Shown: positions 51,045-60,008 of the stretch, in pieces | Layout of the letters: every line of letters starts with the position of its first letter | Position numbering within the stretch: the stretch's first letter is position 1 | DNA from: Actinomycetota bacterium | Lineage (GTDB): Bacteria; Actinomycetota; Humimicrobiia; Humimicrobiales; Humimicrobiaceae | Length of the DNA: 60,748 nucleotides | Direction: 5' to 3' | Assembly: GCA_028698215.1 (NCBI GenBank) | Contig: JAQVDY010000010.1 | Location: 1-60,748, forward strand | Position numbers and translations under genes: made by a program | Notes under the pieces: model-generated | Told to the model about the DNA's origin: nothing | Databases searched by the model: none | Seen by the model: only the letters and a program-made list of their open reading frames with translations

Positions 51045-53871
51045 CCCTCCGCCTTTCCCTGATGAAGATAAATACCGCGCCGGCTGCCGATATCAGTAAT
51101 ACCAGTACCGATACCGCGGCGCTAACAAAGAACCATACCGGCACATACCTGAATTCTACCACATGTTGGCCTGGTTCCAAATACAAGGCCCTAAACAAGT
51201 AGTTGGCTTTTACTATATCTGCCCGCTGCCCGTCTATAAATGCCCTCCAGTCTGGATCGTAGCGGTCCAGAAGTACCAGGTAGGCCTCTTTTTCATTTTC
51301 CGCTTCTATCACTACCCGGTTATAGCTGTAGTCGGTAATCTCTACCCTGCCGGCAGTCTCTCCGGTTACCGGTACCTGCTCTCCTTCCAGCAATACGGTA
51401 TGGCTTAGATCCAGCTTATGGTTGGCCACCAGGTAAGCTAAAACATGATCTTCTGATTCAAATTCCATGGAACTGCCCGCCAGGTAAGCCCGGGGAAGAT
51501 AATTGTAGTTTCGGTATATTTTTACCTCTTTATTATAGTTTAGCATCAGGTTTCCCAGCCCCAGGCTGTCCTTGGGGATGATGGTAGGATTACCCCAGCC
51601 AGCCTTGTCATTTTCGCTGTTTTGCTTACTGGCAGTCTGGAATACTATTTTTACCTGCCGGTCCCCGTAACCGGAAAGATCGATACGGTGAACAAACCAT
51701 CTCCGGTCATCCTCTACCTGTATGGGGTTTAAATCTTGTTCAAATATCATTTCTGACCGATCTCCCTGCTGTATGTACACCCTGAATATTACCCCGTCTC
51801 CCTCCTGGGCCGACCAGTAATCAGGATGGATGGCATTGTAGAAAACCAGTTCACTGGAGGCAGGTACGAGGTATTCAAACTCCATGGCAGAATCAGGGCT
51901 GACTTCTATGGTAGGTATTATATGTTCCATAAAATTCCATACACTGAGTACGGAATTTTCCCTGCTGTGCTGGTTAAGGTTCTTATCCATATTATTATAG
52001 AAATAGCCCATCTCCTGCATAAAGGCATAGCTGGTTACGTATTTGGTATTGGTAAGGGCTAAGAAATTGGCGTACATCTTATCGGCGCCCACCTTGCCGT
52101 TGGGCCTTACCTGGCCGCTGCCCTGGAATGCTGCCCAGAACTGGGCATAATTGTAGGGCATTACCGGATCATATCCAGCGATGTCTTCCAGCCCATGTAT
52201 CCACAGGGAATTGGGGTTAAAGGTACCGCCCATTATCCCCAGGTTCCTACTCTTTTCCGTATCCTGCTTAAGGTAGGCTAAAGATTCGGTTTCAAAAAAG
52301 ACCTGGTCCGGGGATGAGGTGGTATTATAGTTTATGCCGAATAGGAATAAATCAGCTACAATCAATGGTACCATCAGCCAGGCCCAGGCTTTCCTGTTAG
52401 TCTTAACGGCCAGTATAATAAATACTGCCGAGACTGCAGCCAGTATTAGAAACAGGATAAAGGACCAGGTTTCCAGCCATATTATGGGGTGCTGGTCCAT
52501 GGTGGTTATACTTATATGGGTATTAAAAGTTAAGCTTAGCCCTACCATCAAGGCTATAAAAGAAGCGGCCAGGCCAGCTGTTACCATTATGATTTTCTTT
52601 TTTTGTCCGGTGGTTACTTTTTGCAGGTAAGATATTCCATAACCGGCCAATACTGCCAGGCAGAAAGGAATCAATAGCAATATCCTGGAGATAGATGATT
52701 TATCAAAAAAGGGAATGATGCGGTTAAACAGCTCAAATATCTGGGGCACAGAGTTTAGCAGTACCGCTACTGCGGCTACTGCCAGCAAAGACCATACCAC
52801 CTTGCCTCTTTTAAATATTACTGCTATAGCAGCCAGCAGCAGCGTAGCTATCCCGGAATAACGGACCGCCTCTATAAAATTGGTGCCCGGCAGCCAGAAA
52901 GAGCCCTTGATTCCATTGCCGAAAAAGTTGGGGTTGAGCATGGTAATCAAGTACCTGAAATTCATGCTGCCCCCGCCCCCTCTTTCCTGCACCGCCCGCA
53001 GGGAGTCCTGCAGCTCACGGTAGAAAGGCAGAATAAAACTGATCCCGATACCCAGCCCAATTACTGCCAGCAGGGCAGTACCCCCAATATTTTGGCCAAC
53101 CTGTTTAAACTTTTTATCCTTAAGGTCATAAATTATTTGCACCAGTAGTATTATAATTATGGCTATGGCCGTAAACTGAACTGCCTGGCTGTATCCGGAC
53201 AGTACCTGCAGGCCCAGGGCAATACCTCCCAGTATGGCAAAAATTGCCCTTCTTTCTTTAAAAAACCGGAACAAAAACAACAATATCAGCGGTATCCACA
53301 GCTCTCCCCTAAAATGGGTAGGAAATTCCAGCCATACCACCGTATTGGCATTAAACATAAACACCGAGGCTGCAAAAAAAGAGCCCAGCTTGCCTATGCC
53401 CAGGCTTTTACACAATATATAGGTAAACAATCCCCCCACCAGCAGGTGAAAAGCCACCGTAAAGCCAAAAGCATACTGGGCCGGCATAAGCAAATGCATA
53501 AAATCTAAGGGGTTAAACATCTCGCTAACCAGTTTGGCATTGTAGGGGTAGCCGCAAAAAGACAGGGGGTTCCACAGGGGTAAAGACCCCTGGTCCAGGC
53601 TGGCCTTCATATAATATTTCATGGGATAATAGATAAAAATGGGGTCAGACAAAGCATTATTGTAAGGGGCTTGGCCCGGGCTGTACTGGTTTTGTTGGTC
53701 CAGGACCCAGGGATGGACTGAAGTGTTAATCATATCTGCCGGCAGCAGCACTTCCCCGGCAAAGAATATCTTCCACATAAACCCCATGATCATTATTATT
53801 AGCAAAACCGATACTATGATGTATTCTTTTATTCTGGATTTATGGTTTGTATGTTTGCCTAACACCTGCAT
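51025..53871 (-). CDS. YfhO family membrane protein (putative GT-C glycosyltransferase)
   Basis: 948-residue protein with about 12 membrane helices in the first 530 residues, an extracytoplasmic beta-rich domain (about 560-900) and a final helix (about 915-938). The FFAGEVLLPADMI and NPLSFCGYPYNAK stretches match YfhO proteins, some of which are needed to glycosylate teichoic acids. It begins the three-gene minus-strand set and is divergent from the GtrB-like gene. Its beta domain could recognise the acceptor polymer. Confidence 0.86.
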   Translation of the reverse strand: MQVLGKHTNHKSRIKEYIIVSVLLIIMIMGFMWKIFFAGEVLLPADMINTSVHPWVLDQQNQYSPGQAPYNNALSDPIFIYYPMKYYMKASLDQGSLPLWNPLSFCGYPYNAKLVSEMFNPLDFMHLLMPAQYAFGFTVAFHLLVGGLFTYILCKSLGIGKLGSFFAASVFMFNANTVVWLEFPTHFRGELWIPLILLFLFRFFKERRAIFAILGGIALGLQVLSGYSQAVQFTAIAIIIILLVQIIYDLKDKKFKQVGQNIGGTALLAVIGLGIGISFILPFYRELQDSLRAVQERGGGGSMNFRYLITMLNPNFFGNGIKGSFWLPGTNFIEAVRYSGIATLLLAAIAVIFKRGKVVWSLLAVAAVAVLLNSVPQIFELFNRIIPFFDKSSISRILLLIPFCLAVLAGYGISYLQKVTTGQKKKIIMVTAGLAASFIALMVGLSLTFNTHISITTMDQHPIIWLETWSFILFLILAAVSAVFIILAVKTNRKAWAWLMVPLIVADLFLFGINYNTTSSPDQVFFETESLAYLKQDTEKSRNLGIMGGTFNPNSLWIHGLEDIAGYDPVMPYNYAQFWAAFQGSGQVRPNGKVGADKMYANFLALTNTKYVTSYAFMQEMGYFYNNMDKNLNQHSRENSVLSVWNFMEHIIPTIEVSPDSAMEFEYLVPASSELVFYNAIHPDYWSAQEGDGVIFRVYIQQGDRSEMIFEQDLNPIQVEDDRRWFVHRIDLSGYGDRQVKIVFQTASKQNSENDKAGWGNPTIIPKDSLGLGNLMLNYNKEVKIYRNYNYLPRAYLAGSSMEFESEDHVLAYLVANHKLDLSHTVLLEGEQVPVTGETAGRVEITDYSYNRVVIEAENEKEAYLVLLDRYDPDWRAFIDGQRADIVKANYLFRALYLEPGQHVVEFRYVPVWFFVSAAVSVLVLLISAAGAVFIFIRERRRDAGVKS

Positions 53872-54004
53872 CCTGACCTTGATTTTTAGATAGATTTTAT
53901 CATTTAAAATATAGATTTAAAACCAAAGGTTAAAAAAATAATCATTTTTAACTTTATATATTTCTAATTTTCAACCTTACAGGCTTGCATAGACAAACCC
54001 CAAC

Positions 54005-54049
54005 TATAATGCTAAACTTTTTTCATATTTTAGTTATAATTTCCAAGGA
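54005..54049 (+). promoter_or_regulatory. candidate -10 elements and Shine-Dalgarno for the GtrB-like gene
   Basis: Two TATAAT boxes at 54005-54010 and 54035-54040 lie upstream of AAGGA (54045-54049), 6 nt before ATG 54056. Neither has a good -35 at the ideal distance. The rest of the 184-nt divergent gap (53872-54055) is AT-rich with only a weak A/T stem. Confidence 0.4.
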
Positions 54050-54055
54050 TTTTTA

Positions 54056-55012
54056 ATGAATAACAGCGATAAAATTAATATTTCAATTATTGTTCCCATA
54101 TACAATGAAAAGGACAATATTGCAATGCTGCATCAAAGGCTTCAAAAGGTATTAAACCAAATGGGTCTTACATACGAAGTACTGTTAATAGATGACGGCT
54201 CCCGGGATGGAAGCTGGGAAGAAATGCTTAAAGTGCACCAGGCCAACCCCCGGTTCAGGATTATTAAGCTCAGGAGAAACTTCGGCCAGACCCCGGCTAT
54301 GAGCGCCGGTTTTGATTATAGCCAGGGAGAGATTGTAATAACTTTGGATGCAGATCTTCAAAATGAACCTGAGGATATTCCCAAGCTGGTGGAAGAAATG
54401 AATAAAGGTTTTGATGTGGTTAGCGGATGGAGAAAAAACAGGAAAGAGAATTACCTTACCCGCCGGCTCCCTTCCATTATGGCCAACCGCCTTATATCTT
54501 TTTTAACCGGGGTAAAACTGCATGACTTTGGCTGCACCCTTAAAGCCTACCGGCAAGAGGTGGTAAAAAACACCAAGCTTTATGGGGAAATGCACCGTTA
54601 TATTCCAGCTTTAGCCAGCTGGATGGGTATTAGTGTTTCCGAGGTGGTGGTAAATGATAATCCCCGGACACATGGTAAATCCAAATACGGCCTTAACCGT
54701 ATTTTCAAGGTGTTCCTGGATATAATAACGGTTAAGTTTTTGCTTAGCTTTTCTACCAAGCCCATACAGATATTTGGGTTGTTAGGTTTGATTGTCGGTT
54801 CCCTGGGAGGCATACTTACCCTGGTGCTGATCATTCAAAGAATATTCTTCCTGATAAGCCTGGGCAACCGTCCATTGTTTATACTGGCCATATTTTTGGT
54901 TTTTATCGGCATCCAGTTTATAACCTTTGGATTGCTGGCGGAATTAAATGTGCGGATATACCATGAATCACAAAAGAAGCCTACTTATTTTGTAAGGGAG
55001 ATAAAGGGCTAA
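54056..55012 (+). CDS. GtrB/DPM1-like polyprenyl-phosphate glycosyltransferase
   Basis: GT2 enzyme of 318 residues that attaches a sugar to a polyprenyl phosphate carrier. IIVPIYNEKDNI, LIDDGSRDGS, TLDADLQNEPED and the DPM-type HDFGCTLKAYR are present. Two C-terminal helices (about 232-260 and 270-295) match GtrB-like members. Such enzymes supply donors to GT-C transferases; the two at 49647 and 51025 are the obvious partners. It leads a three-gene plus-strand operon with abutting genes. Confidence 0.91.
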   Translation: MNNSDKINISIIVPIYNEKDNIAMLHQRLQKVLNQMGLTYEVLLIDDGSRDGSWEEMLKVHQANPRFRIIKLRRNFGQTPAMSAGFDYSQGEIVITLDADLQNEPEDIPKLVEEMNKGFDVVSGWRKNRKENYLTRRLPSIMANRLISFLTGVKLHDFGCTLKAYRQEVVKNTKLYGEMHRYIPALASWMGISVSEVVVNDNPRTHGKSKYGLNRIFKVFLDIITVKFLLSFSTKPIQIFGLLGLIVGSLGGILTLVLIIQRIFFLISLGNRPLFILAIFLVFIGIQFITFGLLAELNVRIYHESQKKPTYFVREIKG

Positions 55013-55990
55013 TTGGTGAATTTAAAAAAGGTATCCAGACTACTGAATTCATACCTTAACTACATAAAAAGAAATCCCCGGCCCAACTACTGGCCCTGCC
55101 GGGTATGGATAGAGGTGACCAGTAACTGTAACCTGGAGTGTCCACTTTGTCCTAACCGTGATATGGAGCCGGAGCAGAAAGGTTTTATGGATTACGGCCT
55201 TTTTACTGATATAATCGACCAGCTGGGCTCCCGGGTAAATGATATCTACCTCTTTCACAGGGGCGAGCCTTTCCTGCACCCCCAGCTGATGGATATGATT
55301 GGCTATGCCAAAAAGACACCGGCTACAGTTAGAATCCACACCAATGCTACCCTGCTGGATAAGGAAAAATCCCACCAGGTTATCAGCTCAGGGCTGGATT
55401 TTATTTCTTTTTCTTTTGATGGATACCAAAAAGAAACTTATGAACAGCACCGGGTAAACTCCAATTTTGAACAAACTGTAAAAAACATCCTATATTTTTT
55501 AAACCTAAAACGCCAGCTGGGCAGTAAGACTCCCTATACCGTACTGCAGATAATGGAATACGGCCCCCAGCCCCAACCGGAAGTAAAACAGGAATTTTTT
55601 AACCGGTTTAAAGGGCTGCCCTTAAATAGAGTCATTACCAGAAAACCCCATAACTGGGCGGGATTGGTGCCAGGCGCCTTGCCTGCTAAAAAAAGCTATG
55701 TGCCCTGCACCTTTCTGTGGTATGCTCTGGTAATATTATTTAATGGAGACATACTGCCCTGTCCCCAGGATTTTGAAGCCAGGCTTAACCTGGGAAATAT
55801 TAATAGTGACAGCGCAGAGGCTGTGTTTAAGGGCCAAAAGATGCAAAGACTAAGGCAAAAAATAACAGCTAAGGATATAGGCACCCTGGTTCCATGCAAG
55901 GATTGTGACCGCTTGTGGCGAAACACTTTCATGGGACTGCCCCAGGATTACCTAAAGACTTTCATAAAAGATAACTGGGGGGCAAATTAG
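55013..55990 (+). CDS. radical SAM/SPASM domain protein
   Basis: Protein of about 325 residues. The radical SAM cluster motif CNLECPLC lies near the N-terminus, an HRGEPFLHP segment follows, and C-terminal Cys in GDILPCPQD and LVPCKDCDRLW suggest a SPASM-type auxiliary cluster. The substrate is unknown. It is sandwiched with abutting ends between the GtrB-like and flippase-like genes, which suggests work on a lipid or envelope component. TTG 55013 and GTG 55016 are alternative starts. Confidence 0.88.
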   Translation: MVNLKKVSRLLNSYLNYIKRNPRPNYWPCRVWIEVTSNCNLECPLCPNRDMEPEQKGFMDYGLFTDIIDQLGSRVNDIYLFHRGEPFLHPQLMDMIGYAKKTPATVRIHTNATLLDKEKSHQVISSGLDFISFSFDGYQKETYEQHRVNSNFEQTVKNILYFLNLKRQLGSKTPYTVLQIMEYGPQPQPEVKQEFFNRFKGLPLNRVITRKPHNWAGLVPGALPAKKSYVPCTFLWYALVILFNGDILPCPQDFEARLNLGNINSDSAEAVFKGQKMQRLRQKITAKDIGTLVPCKDCDRLWRNTFMGLPQDYLKTFIKDNWGAN

Positions 55991-56971
55991 GTGAAATCCA
56001 AGATTTTCAATATTGCTAAAGTGATAGTAAGCCTTTCCCTTATTGGGTATTTGATTTACAAATACTGGGAAGAAATAACAAATTTTTTGTCTACGGTAAC
56101 TGTAAATGATATTAATTTCTGGTTCCTGTTTTTAGCTGCCTTTATGCACTTTACCGGCCTTATAATTTCAGCAGTAAGGTGGCAGATGCTGCTTAAGCTG
56201 CAGGGAGTAAACCCTTCCCTAAACTACCTTAACGGATCTTTGCTGATAGGGATTTTTCTAAATAATTTTCTACCCAGCAGCATAGGCGGGGACACCTACC
56301 GCGCTTATGATGCAGCCCAGCTTAAAAACAGCAGCTGGCCCAAGTCTATCACTGTGCTCCTGCTGGAACGGGGTACGGGGGTAATAGCCCTTATATGTTT
56401 TGTTATGCTGTCTTTGTTTTTAGGGTTTAGCCTTACCGAGCTAAATACCATATTTTTGGTGGTAATAATATTATTTGTAGTATTGGGTATTTTTTTATTA
56501 TTGCTTCTAAATCCCAAGCTGCTGAAGCCCTTTAATTTCATTTTTAAAATAAGGTTTATGGCTAAGCTAAAGGATAAATTTAAAAGCATTATGGATGCCC
56601 TTACTGCTTTAAAGAATAAAAAAGTGTTAACCCTGCTTATACTATTAAGTTTTTTAATGCAGTTTAATGTAATTTTGCATTACTACTTTGCCGCCCTGGC
56701 CTTAAAAATAGATATAAGTTTTGTATCCTTTGTATTTATGGTACCCATAGTGCTGCTGGTAGCCATGATTCCCATATCTATTGGGGGCATAGGTATCAGG
56801 GAAAATACTACCGCCTATTTCTTAACCAGCTTTGGGGTAGTTGCATCTAAGGCAGCCATATTCCCCCTGCTTATTTTATTTTTGCTCCTGGCTGAATCAA
56901 TTATAGGGGGAGTATTGTTTTTAATCAGAAAACCCAAGATTGCAAAAATGCGGCAGCCGGATAAAAAGTAA
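55991..56971 (+). CDS. lysylphosphatidylglycerol synthetase TM-region-like membrane protein (UPF0104)
   Basis: Integral membrane protein of 326 residues with about eight helices and the family signature FLNNFLPSSIGGDTYRAYDA. Members include the flippase half of MprF and AglD-like proteins. No aminoacyl-transferase domain is present, so it is a stand-alone membrane domain, possibly moving a lipid-linked sugar. GTG start directly after the upstream stop. It is convergent with the GGDEF-HD gene, 5 nt apart. Confidence 0.88.
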   Translation: MKSKIFNIAKVIVSLSLIGYLIYKYWEEITNFLSTVTVNDINFWFLFLAAFMHFTGLIISAVRWQMLLKLQGVNPSLNYLNGSLLIGIFLNNFLPSSIGGDTYRAYDAAQLKNSSWPKSITVLLLERGTGVIALICFVMLSLFLGFSLTELNTIFLVVIILFVVLGIFLLLLLNPKLLKPFNFIFKIRFMAKLKDKFKSIMDALTALKNKKVLTLLILLSFLMQFNVILHYYFAALALKIDISFVSFVFMVPIVLLVAMIPISIGGIGIRENTTAYFLTSFGVVASKAAIFPLLILFLLLAESIIGGVLFLIRKPKIAKMRQPDKK

Positions 56972-56976
56972 GCTTT

Positions 56977-59682
56977 TTAGGCCTTTACCAATTTGAATAA
57001 TATATCTACTATTTCCGGGTCAAATTTTATTCCCGCTGCTTTTTTAATCTCTTTTAAGGCTTCACCGGACGACATGGGTTTTGGCCTTAGCTTATTGGTC
57101 ATAGCATCATAGGCTTCTGCTACCCCTATTATTCTGGCGATCATGGGTATCTCTTTTCCCTTAAGGCCCTTGGGAAAGCCTGAACCATCCCAGTTTTCAT
57201 GATGGCTTAAAACCCCTTCAGCCAAATCCAGAGTCCTGTTGGATAAATTTAATATCCTATACCCTATAGCCGGATGCTGCTGCCAATGCATTTTTTGTTC
57301 ACCACTTAGCATATCTTCATTCAGGTTAAGGAGTTCCCTGCTTAATGCTATCTTGCCAATATCATGCAATAAACCTGCTTCCTTTAGTTTTCTAACTTCT
57401 GTATCCGGCAGCTCCATTTCTTGCCCTATGGCCTGGCATAGGTGGCTAACCGACTGGGAATGCAGTTTCTCCCGGGGGTTTCTCTCCTGCAGGGTTTCAA
57501 TAATGGTATCAACCATTCCCCTATCAATATCTTCCCGGTGTAAGGTTTTTTGGTTATACATTTTAACCTCTGCATCCTTAACAATAGAATCTATATCCTG
57601 ATGGGCTCCGGTTTTGGTTTCATAACCTATGGAGATACTGCCTCTAACTGCATAGGTCCTTTCCTTATTAAATTCATTTTTTATCCTGCTTATTATTTTT
57701 TCTGCTTCTTTGCCATCAGTATTGGTGAGCAGGATAGCAAATTCGTCTCCGCCCATACGGGCGACTATGTCCTGGTCCCTGCATGCATTTTTTAGTATTT
57801 CTGTAGATTTTTTGAGCAATTTATCCCCGGCTTCATGGCCAAATATGTCATTGGTTAATTTTAAGCCGTTTATATCCCCGAATATAATGGTTAGGGGGAG
57901 GTTGCCTTCATGGTCATTTTCTTTTAACTGCTGTTCAAAAAAGGCACGGTTGTAGAGCCCGGTTAGGGAATCATGCTGGCTTATATATTTTATATGTTCC
58001 TGGATTTTTTTAGACTCGGTAATATCCCAAAAAGTTATAACCGCCCCCACTATTTTCCTTTCCTTGTACTGGGGATAGGAATAGTATTCTACATCAAAGC
58101 TGGTGCCGTCTGCCTTCCAAAAGACCTCGTCATCCACATGGGTGCCTTTACCTGCCTTAATGGCTTCTACAATTTTGCATTCACTTATAGGCATTGCAGA
58201 TCCGTCCCTCCGGTATCGGTGTATCTGGTAATGCATGTTTTTCCCTATAAGTTCTTCCTGGTTTTTGTATCCTAAAATTTTTATTCCGCTAGCATTACAG
58301 AAGGTGCAGTTTCCCTTCATATCAATTCCGTAAATAGCTTCAGCGGTAGAGTTTAAAATCAGTTCCAGTTTTTCTTCGTTTGCTTCCAGCTCACTGTTGG
58401 CCAGCTCTAACTTTTCCGTTCTCTCTTTTACCTTTTTTTCCAGGTTGCCTACCAGGTAACTAAGCCTGTCCGCCATAAAGTTAAAAGACCTGGATAGCTT
58501 GCCCACTTCATCATTACGAGCTACTGGAGCCCTTTGGGATAAGTCTCCCTGAGAAAATTTCTGGGTGGTAGCTATTAGTTCATTTACAGGTTTTAGCAAT
58601 TTATTGGTAATAAGCAGATAGGCTAAGATAGCTGCCAGGATTGATGCCACAGCCAATATCAGGGCCAGCCTTATATTGCCAATTATCCCTGCAGTAAACA
58701 GGCTTTGAGGTACGGCAGTAATAATCATCCAATCCAATCCATTTTTATGGTATTCAATAAGGTTTATATGTAATTGTTCCCGGTCATAGTCTAGTATGAA
58801 ATTATTTTCACCATTATTTGCATACTGCCCGTAGGCTTCAACCATAGCCGGTATATTTATCTGGTCTATGGTTACCCTATCAATCGTGCCGTCTTCGAGG
58901 GTATTAAAATTAGCCATGCCCAGTGAATTAGCCACCAGCTGCTTTGAATCCAGTTCTGCTATCAAGGCGTATCCATGTACATCCTTTACTATTTCTTCCA
59001 AATAGCCGTCTATATTGGACAGGATAATATGGGTTCCCAGTACCCCCTTAAGCTGTCCTTTTTGAGTGTAGATGGGATAAGCGGCAGATACGGTCAAATC
59101 ATCCATAACAAAATGCTTGTATATGGGAGAGAATACCGGCCCTTGCTGTTCTTTAGCTGCCTTATACCAATCCCTGGTACGGGGGTCAAACTTACCCGCC
59201 TCCACTACCCGCTGGCCGGCTGTCATGTCTTCATTGACTTCATAGTACCAGGAGTTGCCCCCGGTTTCTGCATTATTTTTCATAATTTCTATGATATTTC
59301 CTGAATTCCTGCGGGCTCCATAGTATTCGCCAGTTTCTGTTCCAAAACTGAAACTGTAAACACCATCACTATGGTTGCTTAGAACCGAGACAAAAAATTT
59401 TTCCCTTTCAGCTTCATGGTTTAGATCTACAATTCCCTGCTCTATAAAATCATGATTTACTTCATTGATATGTAATGGGGTATTTATAAAATCATCCACT
59501 TGATTGAATATATTACTGTTCATATTTTCAGCCATATGGGTAACCGTCTGGTTGACAGAGGCCACCCAGTTAGAAAATACTATGTATCCTATCAAACCAA
59601 TAGTTACCACCATTATTGATATAAATATCAAAATCAATAATGCCCTGATGGAAACCGTTTTTCTAATAGTTTTATTATTCAT
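56977..59682 (-). CDS. dCache-HAMP-PAS-GGDEF-HD (HD-GYP-like) c-di-GMP sensor enzyme
   Basis: Membrane sensor of 901 residues. Helix at about 12-38, extracellular dCache domain about 40-330, helix about 335-358, HAMP about 360-412, PAS about 432-556, GGDEF about 562-712 and HD-GYP-like domain about 730-900. The cyclase active site is intact (GGDEF 644-648) and an inhibitory-site RxxD (RDQD 635-638) sits exactly five residues before it. The HD domain has LLHDIGK and HHENWDGSGFP, so the hallmark GYP is GFP. Both synthesis and hydrolysis of c-di-GMP look possible. A decayed EAL domain lies upstream. Confidence 0.92.
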   Translation of the reverse strand: MNNKTIRKTVSIRALLILIFISIMVVTIGLIGYIVFSNWVASVNQTVTHMAENMNSNIFNQVDDFINTPLHINEVNHDFIEQGIVDLNHEAEREKFFVSVLSNHSDGVYSFSFGTETGEYYGARRNSGNIIEIMKNNAETGGNSWYYEVNEDMTAGQRVVEAGKFDPRTRDWYKAAKEQQGPVFSPIYKHFVMDDLTVSAAYPIYTQKGQLKGVLGTHIILSNIDGYLEEIVKDVHGYALIAELDSKQLVANSLGMANFNTLEDGTIDRVTIDQINIPAMVEAYGQYANNGENNFILDYDREQLHINLIEYHKNGLDWMIITAVPQSLFTAGIIGNIRLALILAVASILAAILAYLLITNKLLKPVNELIATTQKFSQGDLSQRAPVARNDEVGKLSRSFNFMADRLSYLVGNLEKKVKERTEKLELANSELEANEEKLELILNSTAEAIYGIDMKGNCTFCNASGIKILGYKNQEELIGKNMHYQIHRYRRDGSAMPISECKIVEAIKAGKGTHVDDEVFWKADGTSFDVEYYSYPQYKERKIVGAVITFWDITESKKIQEHIKYISQHDSLTGLYNRAFFEQQLKENDHEGNLPLTIIFGDINGLKLTNDIFGHEAGDKLLKKSTEILKNACRDQDIVARMGGDEFAILLTNTDGKEAEKIISRIKNEFNKERTYAVRGSISIGYETKTGAHQDIDSIVKDAEVKMYNQKTLHREDIDRGMVDTIIETLQERNPREKLHSQSVSHLCQAIGQEMELPDTEVRKLKEAGLLHDIGKIALSRELLNLNEDMLSGEQKMHWQQHPAIGYRILNLSNRTLDLAEGVLSHHENWDGSGFPKGLKGKEIPMIARIIGVAEAYDAMTNKLRPKPMSSGEALKEIKKAAGIKFDPEIVDILFKLVKA

Positions 59683-59711
59683 TTTTAATTTTAATTATAC
59701 AGGGAACTTGG

Positions 59712-59960
59712 TTAGTCGTCTTCCCCTGCCGTTTTATCCTTATGTACTTGCAGCAAATCAACTGCCCTTTCCATGCCCAGGGGCTTGCTAAAAAGGTAGC
59801 CCTGCATATAGCCACAATTATTTTTGTTCAAATACACTTTTTATTCCTGTTGCCCTGCCTTTTAGGTTACACCAATATTGCCAAACGGTGGCCATGGCAA
59901 CAATATCACCTATTAGGGCTTTGTTTAAACCAATTTTTTAATATGAATTTCAGGACATAG
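59712..59960 (-). pseudogene. decayed EAL-domain (c-di-GMP phosphodiesterase) remnant
   Basis: Minus-strand frames in the 326-nt gap between two intact genes retain pieces of the C-terminal part of an EAL domain. KALIGDIVAMA occurs in one frame (about 59890-59937). After a frameshift, FEQK and then NCGYMQGYLFSKPL and a short tail end at TAA 59712-59714. The fragments are in the right order but interrupted by stops and shifts, and no upstream catalytic part is left. It is 30 nt upstream of the GGDEF-HD gene. Confidence 0.75.
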
Positions 59961-60008
59961 GCTATTAATGTATTAATGCCCCTTAGATTTGCCTTATCAG
60001 TGTATAAA

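Noticed and set aside
59742-59960. 72-codon plus-strand ORF in the gap before the GGDEF-HD gene
   Set aside because: The minus strand of the same DNA carries EAL fragments, which explains the sequence better than a new plus-strand gene.
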